Below, piece after piece: positions 44,701 through 53,077 of a DNA stretch of 64,000 bases. Made by a program: the position numbers and the translations under genes. The stretch spans positions 558,001 through 622,000 of the forward strand of contig OZ244156.1 in NCBI GenBank assembly GCA_965216395.1, given 5' to 3'. A model generated the notes under the pieces. It was not told the origin of the DNA, ran no database searches, and saw only the letters and a program-made list of their open reading frames with translations. The stretch comes from CAZBXD01 sp965216395 (GTDB lineage Bacteria; Pseudomonadota; Alphaproteobacteria; Micavibrionales; SZUA-601). Each line of letters opens with the position of its first letter. The first letter of the stretch is position 1.

Positions 44701-44796
44701 TATTATCTAAAAGCCTTTATGGAAGAAAAAACAGTCTCTATAGACATGACGGCCGCGGGTGGTAACACATATCTTATTAATTTGAACGATGATTAA
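41701..44796 (+). CDS. putA: Bifunctional proline dehydrogenase / P5C dehydrogenase PutA
   Basis: A 1031-residue enzyme that oxidises proline to glutamate. The N-terminal FAD-binding proline dehydrogenase barrel carries LTVDAEEARRLEMSL and IPIRLVKGAYWDSE. The C-terminal aldehyde dehydrogenase has SPWNFPLA, FTGSTDTA, catalytic Glu787 in ETGGQNA and Cys821 in GQRCSAL. There is no N-terminal ribbon-helix-helix domain, so this is the short, non-repressor form. The ATG (MDIKTVQ) is preferred to a GTG 33 bases earlier. It overlaps the next gene by eight bases. Confidence 0.96.
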   Translation: MDIKTVQDKRRNINQYYRRDENSVVNELLENVNFSQDFKEEIHRKAYQMVTYVRDNPQERTQLEDFMQRYRLNTNEGIALMCLAESLLRIPDKETMNALILDKVGEGDWLDHTESGEKWLTKLSAWGLMISDQFLDKDNTTVFSKIVRRLGMPTIRTAMVHAMRLMGGHFVTGRTIEEALKNSKSLIQTGYSFSYDMLGEGARTQKDADFYFQQYKDAIDAIGQSSHEGDIHQRPSISVKLSALYPRYEYAKHKECVPFLTRKLLELAQTAKEYNIALTVDAEEARRLEMSLTIFENVYTNKNLNDWPGLGLAVQAYQKRCLKVLDYVFALAKWHQKIIPIRLVKGAYWDSEIKFAQENGLSDYPVFTRKESTDISYILAAQKMLDNRDGIYAQFATHNAHTISTILEMVGDKKTGFEFQRLHGMGIQLYQGVKEIIDYSIPVRIYAPVGQHRDLLPYLVRRLLENGANTSFINQIHDSEICIDDLIADPFTYLNLLTDKRYPKIPLPVNIYFDRQNAYAPDLNDEDDVAQIMDALEKYRDHQWIFNNNLHGAHSKIFNPADQNHHVGSIKCAALKDVDKVFRTAVKNFDFWHQTPIFERANILEKLAELLEKEYHQVLSLCVYEAGKTIPDAVAEIREAIDFCRYYAVQAKENFSDQGMSLEGPTGEDNRLYLNGRGVFVCISPWNFPLAIFVGQVVAALVSGNTVIAKPAEQTPLIAAYVLQLLQKAGLPENVMQLLPGAGDIGAELVKHPSLAGVVFTGSTDTAKHIQKSLVEHHKAILPLIAETGGQNAMIVDSSALIEQVVDDVIHSGFYSAGQRCSALRVLYLHEDIADHTIEMIVGAMRELSLGDPSLLSTDIGPVIDKAALSRLHEHLNEMKDVATQLSNRIDTPEKGTYCTPYLLEIDDIGQLKQENFGPIIHVIRFKQDHLDQIIHDINATGYGLTLGIHSRIDHIIEHIKNRVKVGNIYINRGMTGAVVGVQPFGGMGLSGTGPKAGGPYYLKAFMEEKTVSIDMTAAGGNTYLINLNDD

Positions 44797-46909
44797 AAGA
44801 GCCTTTTTTATATGCGGAATTCTGCTCCTTATTTTTTCCTGCACGATGATTTTTCTCGAAAAAAAATCAGTACAGAAGATCAAAAAAATACTGATTCAGC
44901 ATACCCAATCTGAACATGTTCAGATTGAAAACCCACATTTATATTTGGATGGGTTATTGGTTGAAAAGATAAATGTATCAAATCATATTATATTAAAGAA
45001 TGTTTTGTTCCAAGATCAAACAATCAAACAAGTTGAAACGGTTGAAATAAAATATACAGACCTTCAACAAGTATTCGCTCAACCATTACCCTTTGATTTT
45101 TATGAGCAATTAAAAATCAAATACCTGACAATAAAATTGCCGTTTTTAGGTGAAGAAGTTGCCTTTAATGGAAAGCTGAAAACATTACAAAAATCCGATC
45201 AATCCAGTTTTTATCAGATTGATTTTAAATCTAATTCTCCGATCTTAAAAGCAAGTGGTTTTGCGAAGTTTTCAATTGCAAATGGAAATATTGATCATAT
45301 TGATGTCACAATTGACCAAGCAAATATTAATCATGCTATGTTGAAAGCCCGTCGAATATCAGGGTGGTGGCATTATAACCGACAAGATGGTAACCCTGTT
45401 TTTTCTTTTGATATGGGATCGGCGGATTGGTTGGATAAATTTATTTTTAATGATTTACAGATTTCTCTTAATAATAGAAAAATGACTTTTTCTAGTGATT
45501 TACTTAATCAATCAGGGCGTTTAGATGGTGATCTTATTTTATCAGATAAGCCGCATCTCAAATTTTCATTTAAACAAAGTGATAATTTTTATGATCTTGA
45601 AATTGATTATCAAGGCGTTATGAGTAAAGATTCAGACCAATGGTCTGTGACGTCAAATCCATGTCTTAATATAGCTGTGACATTAAATGATGATAAGATG
45701 ATCTTAAAAATCCCTGAAAAACAATGTTTTTCCTTTAAGGAACCGACATTGCAATTAAACGATATTGAGATGTTGCAAAATATAAATTTATCAGCGCAAA
45801 ATATACCGTATATTTTCGAATATGCTGGCGCAAAACCCAAAAAGGGTATGATTGGTGATCTCAATATAAACTATAATCATTTAGATGATATTTTAATTGA
45901 TTTTAAAAAAGGCACGCATCTTGGTCAAAACGCATCGCTTTCAAAAATAAAAGATATCTCTGGTCGCATCGCTGTTAATAAGAACCTTATTTTAAAAGCC
46001 GTTAATTTTAAAACGACACATAATGCGCAGGAATATCAAATTGATTACAAAGATCGGGAAATATATGTTACACATATTAAGAGTGGTCAAAGAGTTTTAT
46101 CTTTAAAAAATAGCCGTGTTGATGAAACAAATTACTTGGGTAATGCAGCTCTAAAAATCCCGATTCAATATTTAGATACGGATTTCTCTAAAGGAGAATT
46201 AACCTTTCAAGGAACAATGAATTTTAATCTTTTTAACCCCTTGGAGAAAATTACAGGCTCAGGAACACTTAAAATCATTGAAGCAGATTTTATCAAAGGC
46301 GATTTATACGCTTATGGATTAAATAGTCAGATAGAGGTGCTTTCCATTTGGCCAGTTATGACTGCAGGTGTGCAGAATTTACAAATTGATCAAGCTAAGC
46401 TTGGCGTCCTTGATTTTAAAGATGTTAATTTTGAATTTGAAAAAAGTAAAGCTGAATTGCTTATTCACAATATTCAATTGAATATGTTGGATCAAAAATG
46501 GTCATGGCAGGATGGTGTTCTTTCTGCGAAAAATATTTCGTCTGAAAACCTATTAAATGAAAGCGTTTTTGCTGGTTTGATTATAAAGCCAAATCTGTTC
46601 TCTGGACATATGACGGTCGATATAAACGCAGATTATGAGCCTATTTTAAAAAGTGTCTTTTTTAAAGCGGAGCAAAATGGAGTTATAAGTTACAGCGGTA
46701 AAAATCGACCTAATTTTTTAAACAGAGGCAATGACTACGAAAAACTTCGCCGGATACGTAATATTTTGCTTGATATGCGTTTTAATAAATTACAATTTTT
46801 TAGCAATCATAAGGGACAGATAGAAAGATTGGTTTTAAATGGCATTGCGTCCAACATAAATCATGGTCAATCCGTCGAATTGGATTTGAAAATCTCTAAT
46901 GAATACTAA
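44789..46909 (+). CDS. YdbH/AsmA-like inner-membrane protein
   Basis: A 706-residue protein with an N-terminal membrane anchor (about 5-22, FFICGILLLIFSCTMIFL) and a long beta-rich periplasmic region of repeated strands. The C-terminal segment (about 610-706) resembles the YdbH dicarboxylate-transport-like domain: NGVISYSGKN, IRNILLDMRFNKLQFF, and a final LNGIASNINHGQSVELDLKI. AsmA/YdbH/TamB-type proteins are thought to bridge the periplasm and move phospholipid to the outer membrane. Its start overlaps putA by eight bases, though no functional link is obvious. Confidence 0.7.
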   Translation: MIKRAFFICGILLLIFSCTMIFLEKKSVQKIKKILIQHTQSEHVQIENPHLYLDGLLVEKINVSNHIILKNVLFQDQTIKQVETVEIKYTDLQQVFAQPLPFDFYEQLKIKYLTIKLPFLGEEVAFNGKLKTLQKSDQSSFYQIDFKSNSPILKASGFAKFSIANGNIDHIDVTIDQANINHAMLKARRISGWWHYNRQDGNPVFSFDMGSADWLDKFIFNDLQISLNNRKMTFSSDLLNQSGRLDGDLILSDKPHLKFSFKQSDNFYDLEIDYQGVMSKDSDQWSVTSNPCLNIAVTLNDDKMILKIPEKQCFSFKEPTLQLNDIEMLQNINLSAQNIPYIFEYAGAKPKKGMIGDLNINYNHLDDILIDFKKGTHLGQNASLSKIKDISGRIAVNKNLILKAVNFKTTHNAQEYQIDYKDREIYVTHIKSGQRVLSLKNSRVDETNYLGNAALKIPIQYLDTDFSKGELTFQGTMNFNLFNPLEKITGSGTLKIIEADFIKGDLYAYGLNSQIEVLSIWPVMTAGVQNLQIDQAKLGVLDFKDVNFEFEKSKAELLIHNIQLNMLDQKWSWQDGVLSAKNISSENLLNESVFAGLIIKPNLFSGHMTVDINADYEPILKSVFFKAEQNGVISYSGKNRPNFLNRGNDYEKLRRIRNILLDMRFNKLQFFSNHKGQIERLVLNGIASNINHGQSVELDLKISNEY

Positions 46910-47643
46910 TTAATTTTATAGTCGCAACTATCTGCCGTGACATTAACAAAAGAGCGCGGCCCCTTAGCAATTGTGAAACGATATTCGCGCTCACCCAATA
47001 TAATATTATGATGAATGGGCAGAATGCTTTTCTTAATATCAGCTGTTCCGCCAAGTTTTGTAAATTGAATGCTTACGTCTTTGCCTGGATCAAACCAAGC
47101 CTCTTTTTGGCCTGAATTGGTAATAGTTGCCTGGCCAGACCCCGTTAACGTGATCGCACCATTAGCAAAACTGACACTGCTTTTAGGACCATTATAAACA
47201 GGCGTGTTAATGACAAATCTTTTTTTCTCAGGTTGTGTACAGTTTTTGGGTGGTTGTGCTTGTCTAATAATAAAAGCCAATCTTTCAGAGGACATCCCCT
47301 TATCTAATTGCTCCCGCAATAAAGAAGAGAGAAGCCCTAAATCACCTTTGGGGACATCTTTTAGATAGCGCTCATTTAAGGTTTTATTTTTCAAGGTTAA
47401 AGTTTTGTTTTCAGTGCGCAAATCAATAATCTCTTTTTCAATATTGCTATAGTCAGATTTTAATCTTTGCAATTTAATTTTTAAATTTTCGTTCTGGCGT
47501 TGTGATTTTATACCGCCAAGGTGAAGTCCAGCTAAAAAGATTACAATTAAAAATCCCACGAAAAAGAGCGTGCGAAAAAAGCGCGCCTTTGACCTTTCTC
47601 TTTGGCGATCATGATGATTTTTTAATGAAAAACCTGAAGACAT
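46906..47643 (-). CDS. Single-pass membrane protein with coiled coil, function unknown
   Basis: A 245-residue protein: basic cytoplasmic N-terminus, one membrane helix (about 22-44), a periplasmic coiled coil (about 50-95, KLQRLKSDYSNIEKEIIDL), then a beta-rich domain containing two cysteines (NCTQPEKKR and ADSCDYKIN at the very end) that could pair. I recognise no named family. It is the last gene of the minus-strand run that starts at parE, six bases after the SLC13 transporter, and overlaps the convergent YdbH-like gene by four bases. Confidence 0.7.
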   Translation of the reverse strand: MSSGFSLKNHHDRQRERSKARFFRTLFFVGFLIVIFLAGLHLGGIKSQRQNENLKIKLQRLKSDYSNIEKEIIDLRTENKTLTLKNKTLNERYLKDVPKGDLGLLSSLLREQLDKGMSSERLAFIIRQAQPPKNCTQPEKKRFVINTPVYNGPKSSVSFANGAITLTGSGQATITNSGQKEAWFDPGKDVSIQFTKLGGTADIKKSILPIHHNIILGEREYRFTIAKGPRSFVNVTADSCDYKIN

Positions 47644-47649
47644 GAATTT

Positions 47650-49515
47650 TTAGAATCCGTAATACATTTTAAGCAATATACAATACGTAATCCAGATGAC
47701 AAGTACAAGAGGAATACCAGCTCTAAAGAAGTCTACAAATTTATAATGTCCAGGTCCCATAACAAGAAGATTTGTTTGATAACCAATCGGTGTTGCAAAA
47801 GAACAATTCGCGGCAAATAGAATGCCTAAGGCAAATATTTTAGGGTCAACACCTGTGGCTTCCGCTAAACTCACAGCAATAGGTGTAAATAAAATAGCAC
47901 ACGCGTTATTAGTAAGAATATTGGTTAAAATGGCAACAAAAATAAATAAAATCGCGGCGGCCATAAAGGGATCATTGGTCAGATCAAAAGCCAGTATGCT
48001 TTCGGCAATTTGCGCCGCACCGCCGGTTACTTGCAACGCATACCCCAAGCCTAAAACTGTTCCGATGAGTAAGTAAATTTTTCGATCAATTGCACGAATA
48101 GCTTGGCGGATATTTAAACATCGCGTGAAAATCATCACAACAGCACCCGCAAAGGCAGCGGCAGGGATCGTGAGAAGCCCTAAGGCGGCCGAGCCCACGG
48201 TTAAACTAAAAATAGAGAGCGCGATAGGCGCCTTTTTCCGCGTGGGCATATCGTGTGTTGTTCCCGCCATCACAATAAAATCACGGTTTGACTGCAAATT
48301 ATTGATACTATGTGGTGTACCTAAAACCAGTAAAGTATCGCTATTTTCTAAACAGATTTTACCGATACGTCGTCGCATCATTCGGGCGCGTCTTTGTACG
48401 CCTAGAACCAAAAAGCCAAATCGCTGATAAAATTCAAGGTCATCGAGTTCTTGATCAATTAGTTTAGATCCAGGGGCAATCATAATCTCTGAAAGAACGC
48501 GTGTATCGGCATGATGATCGTCGCTTACATCATCACCGTCATTAAGCTTAATCATTTCGGCTTTTTCGTCACGATCAGAAACAAGAATAAAGCCAGGATG
48601 TTTACCCATTAATTCAATTAAATCATCCCGTGTACCTGCAACAACCATAATATCATTGGCTTGAATCGAATAATTTTCAAAGGGGGGTAAAATAATATTG
48701 CCGGCCCTTTGTATCAATCGAACACTGACATCAGGAAGGGATTTAAATTTCCCGTTATCAAACCGTTCACCGATAAGCTTGCTTTTGGGCTCAATATCAA
48801 GTTCAGCAACAAATTGTTTTACTTTACCAAAATAATTTTTGCCCGATGGTGACCTTTCTGGAACCAGATAGGGTAGAATGAAAACAACATAGATTAAACC
48901 AACGCCGGCAATGATCGAGCCAGGTTTTGAAAATTCAAAGAATGAAAAAGGTTCTTGACCAATTTCGACCAAAGCACTGGAAACGAGAAGGTTGGTTGAT
49001 GAACCAATCAGTGTAACCATGCCCCCTAATATGGCTGCATAACTAAGAGGGATCATCACACGACTATTGGGAACTTTCATACCAGAGGCCAGTGCTTGCA
49101 TGATCGGTATAGCAAGAATAACAAGAGGCGTGTTATTCATGATACCACTAAAAACCATAACCCCAACCAGAATAACAACAAAGCCGATTAAGGCAAATTT
49201 GGGGGGACTGCGTAAAAACATTTTAATAATCGGATTTAACGCTTGAGCTTGTAAAATGGCTTGACCAATGACTAAGAGGCTCAGAACAGCAAAAAGGGAA
49301 GGATTGGCAAAACCGGCTAATAATTTTCCGGGATTAAGTACGTTTCGACCCGTTTCATCAAGAAGAGGAAAAATTTGCCCGATCATAAGCAATAAGCCCA
49401 TAATGCCTAGTGAGGTCATTTCGATAGAAAATTTTTCCCAAGCAAACATGACGATCACTAAAAAGGTTAAAAAAACCATGATCCACATGTGAAAATTGCT
49501 ATTTATAATATCCAT
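47650..49515 (-). CDS. SLC13-family permease with two RCK_C (TrkA-C) domains
   Basis: A 621-residue transporter of the divalent anion:sodium symporter family. An N-terminal block of helices includes GIMNNTPLVILAIPIMQAL and GSSTNLLVSSAL. Two central TrkA-C-type regulatory domains (about 215-295 and 315-405) follow, and the C-terminal helices contain ILTNNACAILFTPIAVSLAEATG and SFATPIGYQTNLLVMGPG. The two symmetric NTP/TNL motifs are the hallmark of this fold. Candidate substrates are sulfate or dicarboxylates. It follows lptD by 33 bases on the same strand. Confidence 0.88.
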   Translation of the reverse strand: MDIINSNFHMWIMVFLTFLVIVMFAWEKFSIEMTSLGIMGLLLMIGQIFPLLDETGRNVLNPGKLLAGFANPSLFAVLSLLVIGQAILQAQALNPIIKMFLRSPPKFALIGFVVILVGVMVFSGIMNNTPLVILAIPIMQALASGMKVPNSRVMIPLSYAAILGGMVTLIGSSTNLLVSSALVEIGQEPFSFFEFSKPGSIIAGVGLIYVVFILPYLVPERSPSGKNYFGKVKQFVAELDIEPKSKLIGERFDNGKFKSLPDVSVRLIQRAGNIILPPFENYSIQANDIMVVAGTRDDLIELMGKHPGFILVSDRDEKAEMIKLNDGDDVSDDHHADTRVLSEIMIAPGSKLIDQELDDLEFYQRFGFLVLGVQRRARMMRRRIGKICLENSDTLLVLGTPHSINNLQSNRDFIVMAGTTHDMPTRKKAPIALSIFSLTVGSAALGLLTIPAAAFAGAVVMIFTRCLNIRQAIRAIDRKIYLLIGTVLGLGYALQVTGGAAQIAESILAFDLTNDPFMAAAILFIFVAILTNILTNNACAILFTPIAVSLAEATGVDPKIFALGILFAANCSFATPIGYQTNLLVMGPGHYKFVDFFRAGIPLVLVIWITYCILLKMYYGF

Positions 49516-49548
49516 TTAACCCTCTTCCAAAACTCTATCTATTATCGC

Positions 49549-51762
49549 TTAGTACTCAAAACCAGAAAATAACTCATCATGTTTAAGGCGTTCTCTATTG
49601 TACCCTCCAAGATTGCGCAAGCCAACACTGAAAAGAATTCTATCCTCTGCGCCGCCTGAACTACGATCTGTTAAATCACGCTCGCCTTTTACGCTAAGAC
49701 GAAAACAATCATTTTTATATTCAACACCTGCGCTTGCTTTAAGCAGACCTGCATCGCCTGATAAATCATTGAGTGTTGAACCAAACACCGCCCATGTTGG
49801 GTTGATTTGCTTTTCTCCTTCAATTTGAAATTGTTGGCGATCAGTAATCCCTGTACCCGCGACGGCTTGCGCAAATAAATAAGCGCCGCGCAATGTATAG
49901 TCATCTTTAATAACAGCAGCCTGCATCTCGTGTCGGCGGCCTTTTAAACTATCTTCGTCAAATTGAAAACGATAATCTAAGAAATATGTGTCGTCCATTG
50001 TTAATTCAATTTGACCGACATAATCAGATTTATCATTTTCCAAACCAGATCCATTGGGAAAGCTATTATCATCGGTGAAGCGATAACTTTGCCCAAGTGT
50101 TAAAAAGGCAGAATTACCAGTCCCAGTATAAACACCTGTTTTAAGACCATAGGCGGCATGGCTGCCTGTTTCAATTCGGTCATTACCAGAAAAACGATTA
50201 TTTTCAAATAAATTACTGATATCAAGTTGAATATCGCGTGAATCTTCGTTGGGGATATCATCATCAATTGATTGATTGGGCGATAAGGTGAGGGATGTAA
50301 TCGGTTCAATAAGCAAACGAGAGGATTGTATCGGTTTGATCAAAGGGTAACTGCTTTTAAAATGAGCACTGGGTAAAAAACGTGACTGTAATTGGTCATC
50401 GTCACCACTACCCGTTTGACCAGGGGCTAAATCACGAATCCAGTAGTTATCGTTACGCAAAATCGCTTCACTGGATATTTTAAGGCCATGTTTTGTGTAA
50501 TCTTGCCTTTCCCATGATGGGTGAAGCGATAGACGTGACATGGATTGATCACCATCGCGTATGAGGTTTAAAAACTGACTATTCATAGCCCAGCGGCCAC
50601 CGAATAATTCATTAGGGTTACCGAATGCTTTATGTTCAATCAACGGTGTTAATTTGGGTTGTTCTTCGGTAATATTAGGACGTAAATCTTGGAAGTAAGT
50701 AAGATTTGCATTGGTATAATTGCGACCTGAAAAACGCTCTAAATAAAGATCATTTTTTAAAATATCATCAGAACTATAGTCAAAATCTTTTAAATAAAAA
50801 TCATCAATTGTTCGGTTGATATTAAATCCAGCGCGCCATTGATCATTCATATCATAACGACCCGTGGAAAAAATATGGCCTCGCCAATCGCGTTCTTTCA
50901 AAATCGTATCATCATCGGAACCGCCTCGAATTGTACTTCGGTTGATACTCCCTTCAAAAAATAGTTCACCATGCTCAAAACGTTGTCGCCATTCACCACC
51001 CAGTACCGAATTTTGCTTTGACGTTACAGAAAGCTCAACAGTTGCGTCTTTATCTGGAGCTATATCAAAATAATAATAATTACGCGCCGCAGCACCCAAT
51101 TTTGAGTCAAAACTGAAACTGGGTTTAACAAAGCCAGACCGCCTTTCAACAGAGGGTTCTGGGTGTGAAAAATAAGGGGTATAGATAACAGGGACACCAA
51201 AAATTTCCATTCGTGCATTATGATAATAAATATTTTGATTTTGGCTGTCGTGAATGATACGCCCAGCGCGCATTTGCCAAATGGGTGGTTTTGTTGGATT
51301 TTCCTCACATAACCGACAGGCAGAATAAACGCCATCAGTCACAATAATTTGATGACCGTCAATTCTTTGACCAGAACGAGCAACAAAACGTGATCCATCC
51401 GACATAATTGTGCTTATATTTTTTGCAAAACCGGATTTTAAACCATCGCTCAGTTTTGCTTCATCAGCAAAATAGGTTTCACCGTTTACGCCAACAATGG
51501 TGACATTTCCCTTAGCCGTGGCAATGTCACGCGTTTTACTATAAGTCACTTCATCAGCAAGTAAAATTTGTCCATCTTGTTCTATTTCAACCTGACCACT
51601 GGCCATTAAAAGATCATTATTTTGATCATATTTTAAAAGATCGGCTTGTAAGGATATAGGGGGAGTGTTTTCTTTAATCTGAGTGTTTTGAGCGAGAGCA
51701 TTTTGGCTAAAAAAATACATAAAAAGAGACAATACCCAAAAGAATAATGAAGATGTTTTCAT
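49549..51762 (-). CDS. lptD: LPS-assembly protein LptD
   Basis: A 737-residue outer-membrane protein that inserts lipopolysaccharide into the outer leaflet. A signal peptide (1-24) precedes an OstA-like periplasmic jellyroll (about 35-150, LLADEVTYSKTRDIATAKGN and YFADEAKLSDG). The beta-barrel begins around VPVIYTPYFSHPEPSVERRSGF, a signature of the family, and runs to the C-terminus. Cysteines occur as CRLC after the jellyroll and one near the end (KNDCFRLSV). The gene implies the cell makes LPS, consistent with the glycan island. Confidence 0.94.
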   Translation of the reverse strand: MKTSSLFFWVLSLFMYFFSQNALAQNTQIKENTPPISLQADLLKYDQNNDLLMASGQVEIEQDGQILLADEVTYSKTRDIATAKGNVTIVGVNGETYFADEAKLSDGLKSGFAKNISTIMSDGSRFVARSGQRIDGHQIIVTDGVYSACRLCEENPTKPPIWQMRAGRIIHDSQNQNIYYHNARMEIFGVPVIYTPYFSHPEPSVERRSGFVKPSFSFDSKLGAAARNYYYFDIAPDKDATVELSVTSKQNSVLGGEWRQRFEHGELFFEGSINRSTIRGGSDDDTILKERDWRGHIFSTGRYDMNDQWRAGFNINRTIDDFYLKDFDYSSDDILKNDLYLERFSGRNYTNANLTYFQDLRPNITEEQPKLTPLIEHKAFGNPNELFGGRWAMNSQFLNLIRDGDQSMSRLSLHPSWERQDYTKHGLKISSEAILRNDNYWIRDLAPGQTGSGDDDQLQSRFLPSAHFKSSYPLIKPIQSSRLLIEPITSLTLSPNQSIDDDIPNEDSRDIQLDISNLFENNRFSGNDRIETGSHAAYGLKTGVYTGTGNSAFLTLGQSYRFTDDNSFPNGSGLENDKSDYVGQIELTMDDTYFLDYRFQFDEDSLKGRRHEMQAAVIKDDYTLRGAYLFAQAVAGTGITDRQQFQIEGEKQINPTWAVFGSTLNDLSGDAGLLKASAGVEYKNDCFRLSVKGERDLTDRSSGGAEDRILFSVGLRNLGGYNRERLKHDELFSGFEY

Positions 51763-51777
51763 AGAAGTTTGCTTTCT

Positions 51778-53031
51778 TTATTCCATATTAAAGAAATTGG
51801 GTATGTCATCTCCAAAACCTTGTACATGTTCATTCTGTTTTTCACTCTTTTTTGAATGAGTACTTTTTTCTTTTGTTTCTTTTACAAAATCTTTCTTACT
51901 ATTATATAAATTAATTTTTTGATTAATCAGCGTTTGTACAGCTTCTAACGCCTTATCTTCTTCAGGCGTAGAAAGCGTTATGGCACGGCCACTTTTACCA
52001 GCGCGGCCTGTTCGGCCAATGCGGTGAACATAATCTTCTGGGTTGTGGGGTACGTCGTAATTAAAAACATGGGTGACATCGTCAATATCAATTCCACGTG
52101 CAGCCACATCACTACAAATAAGGATTTTTATATCTCCAGATTTGAAACTGTCTAAATTATCATAGCGACGATTTTGCGTCATATCCCCATGGAGTGCTAA
52201 ATTTTTAAAACCGGCTTTGTTGAGAATACGCGCTAAATTATCGATACTTCGCTTACGGTTACAAAAAATAAGCCCACTTTGCACATCTTCTTGTTTAAGT
52301 AAATCAATCAAATCGCGATTCTTTTGTTTTGGCGTTGTTGGATATAAATATTGTTTGACCGTCTTTGCTGTTGATGAGGGGGACGAAACCGCCACTTGGC
52401 GAGGGTTGTTGAGAAATTGATCCGCCAGTTTTCTGATCGTGTCTGGCATTGTGGCTGTAAACATTAACGTTTGTCGCATCGGTGGTAAAAAACCAACAAT
52501 TTTTTCAATATCAGGGATAAAGCCCATATCCAACATACGATCGGCTTCATCAATCACAAAAATTTTGATATCGGTGAGCAAGATTGCGCCACGCTCAAAT
52601 AAATCCATTAATCGACCTGGCGTTGCGATTAAAATATCGACCCCTTTGTTCAAAAGCTTTGTTTGTTCAGACATGGATTCCCCACCCACAAGAAGAACCG
52701 TGTTTAAAGCGCTGTATTTTGTATATTTTTTAATATTGTCGTCAATCTGGGCGGCGAGCTCACGCGTTGGGGACAATATAAGGGAACGTGGCATGCGCGC
52801 GCGTGTACGACCACCAATAAGCATTTCAATCATCGGTAAGGTAAAAGACGCGGTTTTCCCTGTGCCTGTTTGGGCAATGCCGACAACATCACGCATCATT
52901 AAAATATGCGGGATAGATTGTGCTTGAATCGGGGTGGGTTTTTCATAGCCCATATCCGATAAAGCTTTCAATATATTATCATTAAAGCCAAGATCAGTGA
53001 ATTTAATATCGGTTGTTTGTGTCTCTGTCAT
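51778..53031 (-). CDS. DEAD-box ATP-dependent RNA helicase (RhlE-like)
   Basis: A 417-residue helicase. In order: F-motif FTDLGFNDNILKAL with the Q motif PTPIQAQSIP, Walker A AQTGTGKT, PTRELAAQ, DEAD box VIDEADRMLDMGF, motif III as TAT, then RGIDIDDVTHV and HRIGRTGRAG. The C-terminal tail of about 50 residues is Lys/Ser-rich and short compared with many RhlE proteins. Probable roles are ribosome assembly or mRNA turnover. It lies between parE and lptD on the minus strand, 15 bases before lptD. Confidence 0.92.
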   Translation of the reverse strand: MTETQTTDIKFTDLGFNDNILKALSDMGYEKPTPIQAQSIPHILMMRDVVGIAQTGTGKTASFTLPMIEMLIGGRTRARMPRSLILSPTRELAAQIDDNIKKYTKYSALNTVLLVGGESMSEQTKLLNKGVDILIATPGRLMDLFERGAILLTDIKIFVIDEADRMLDMGFIPDIEKIVGFLPPMRQTLMFTATMPDTIRKLADQFLNNPRQVAVSSPSSTAKTVKQYLYPTTPKQKNRDLIDLLKQEDVQSGLIFCNRKRSIDNLARILNKAGFKNLALHGDMTQNRRYDNLDSFKSGDIKILICSDVAARGIDIDDVTHVFNYDVPHNPEDYVHRIGRTGRAGKSGRAITLSTPEEDKALEAVQTLINQKINLYNSKKDFVKETKEKSTHSKKSEKQNEHVQGFGDDIPNFFNME

Positions 53032-53077
53032 ATAGGTTTTCTTACTCTGTTCTTAAAAAATATGTTCAATTCTAACA

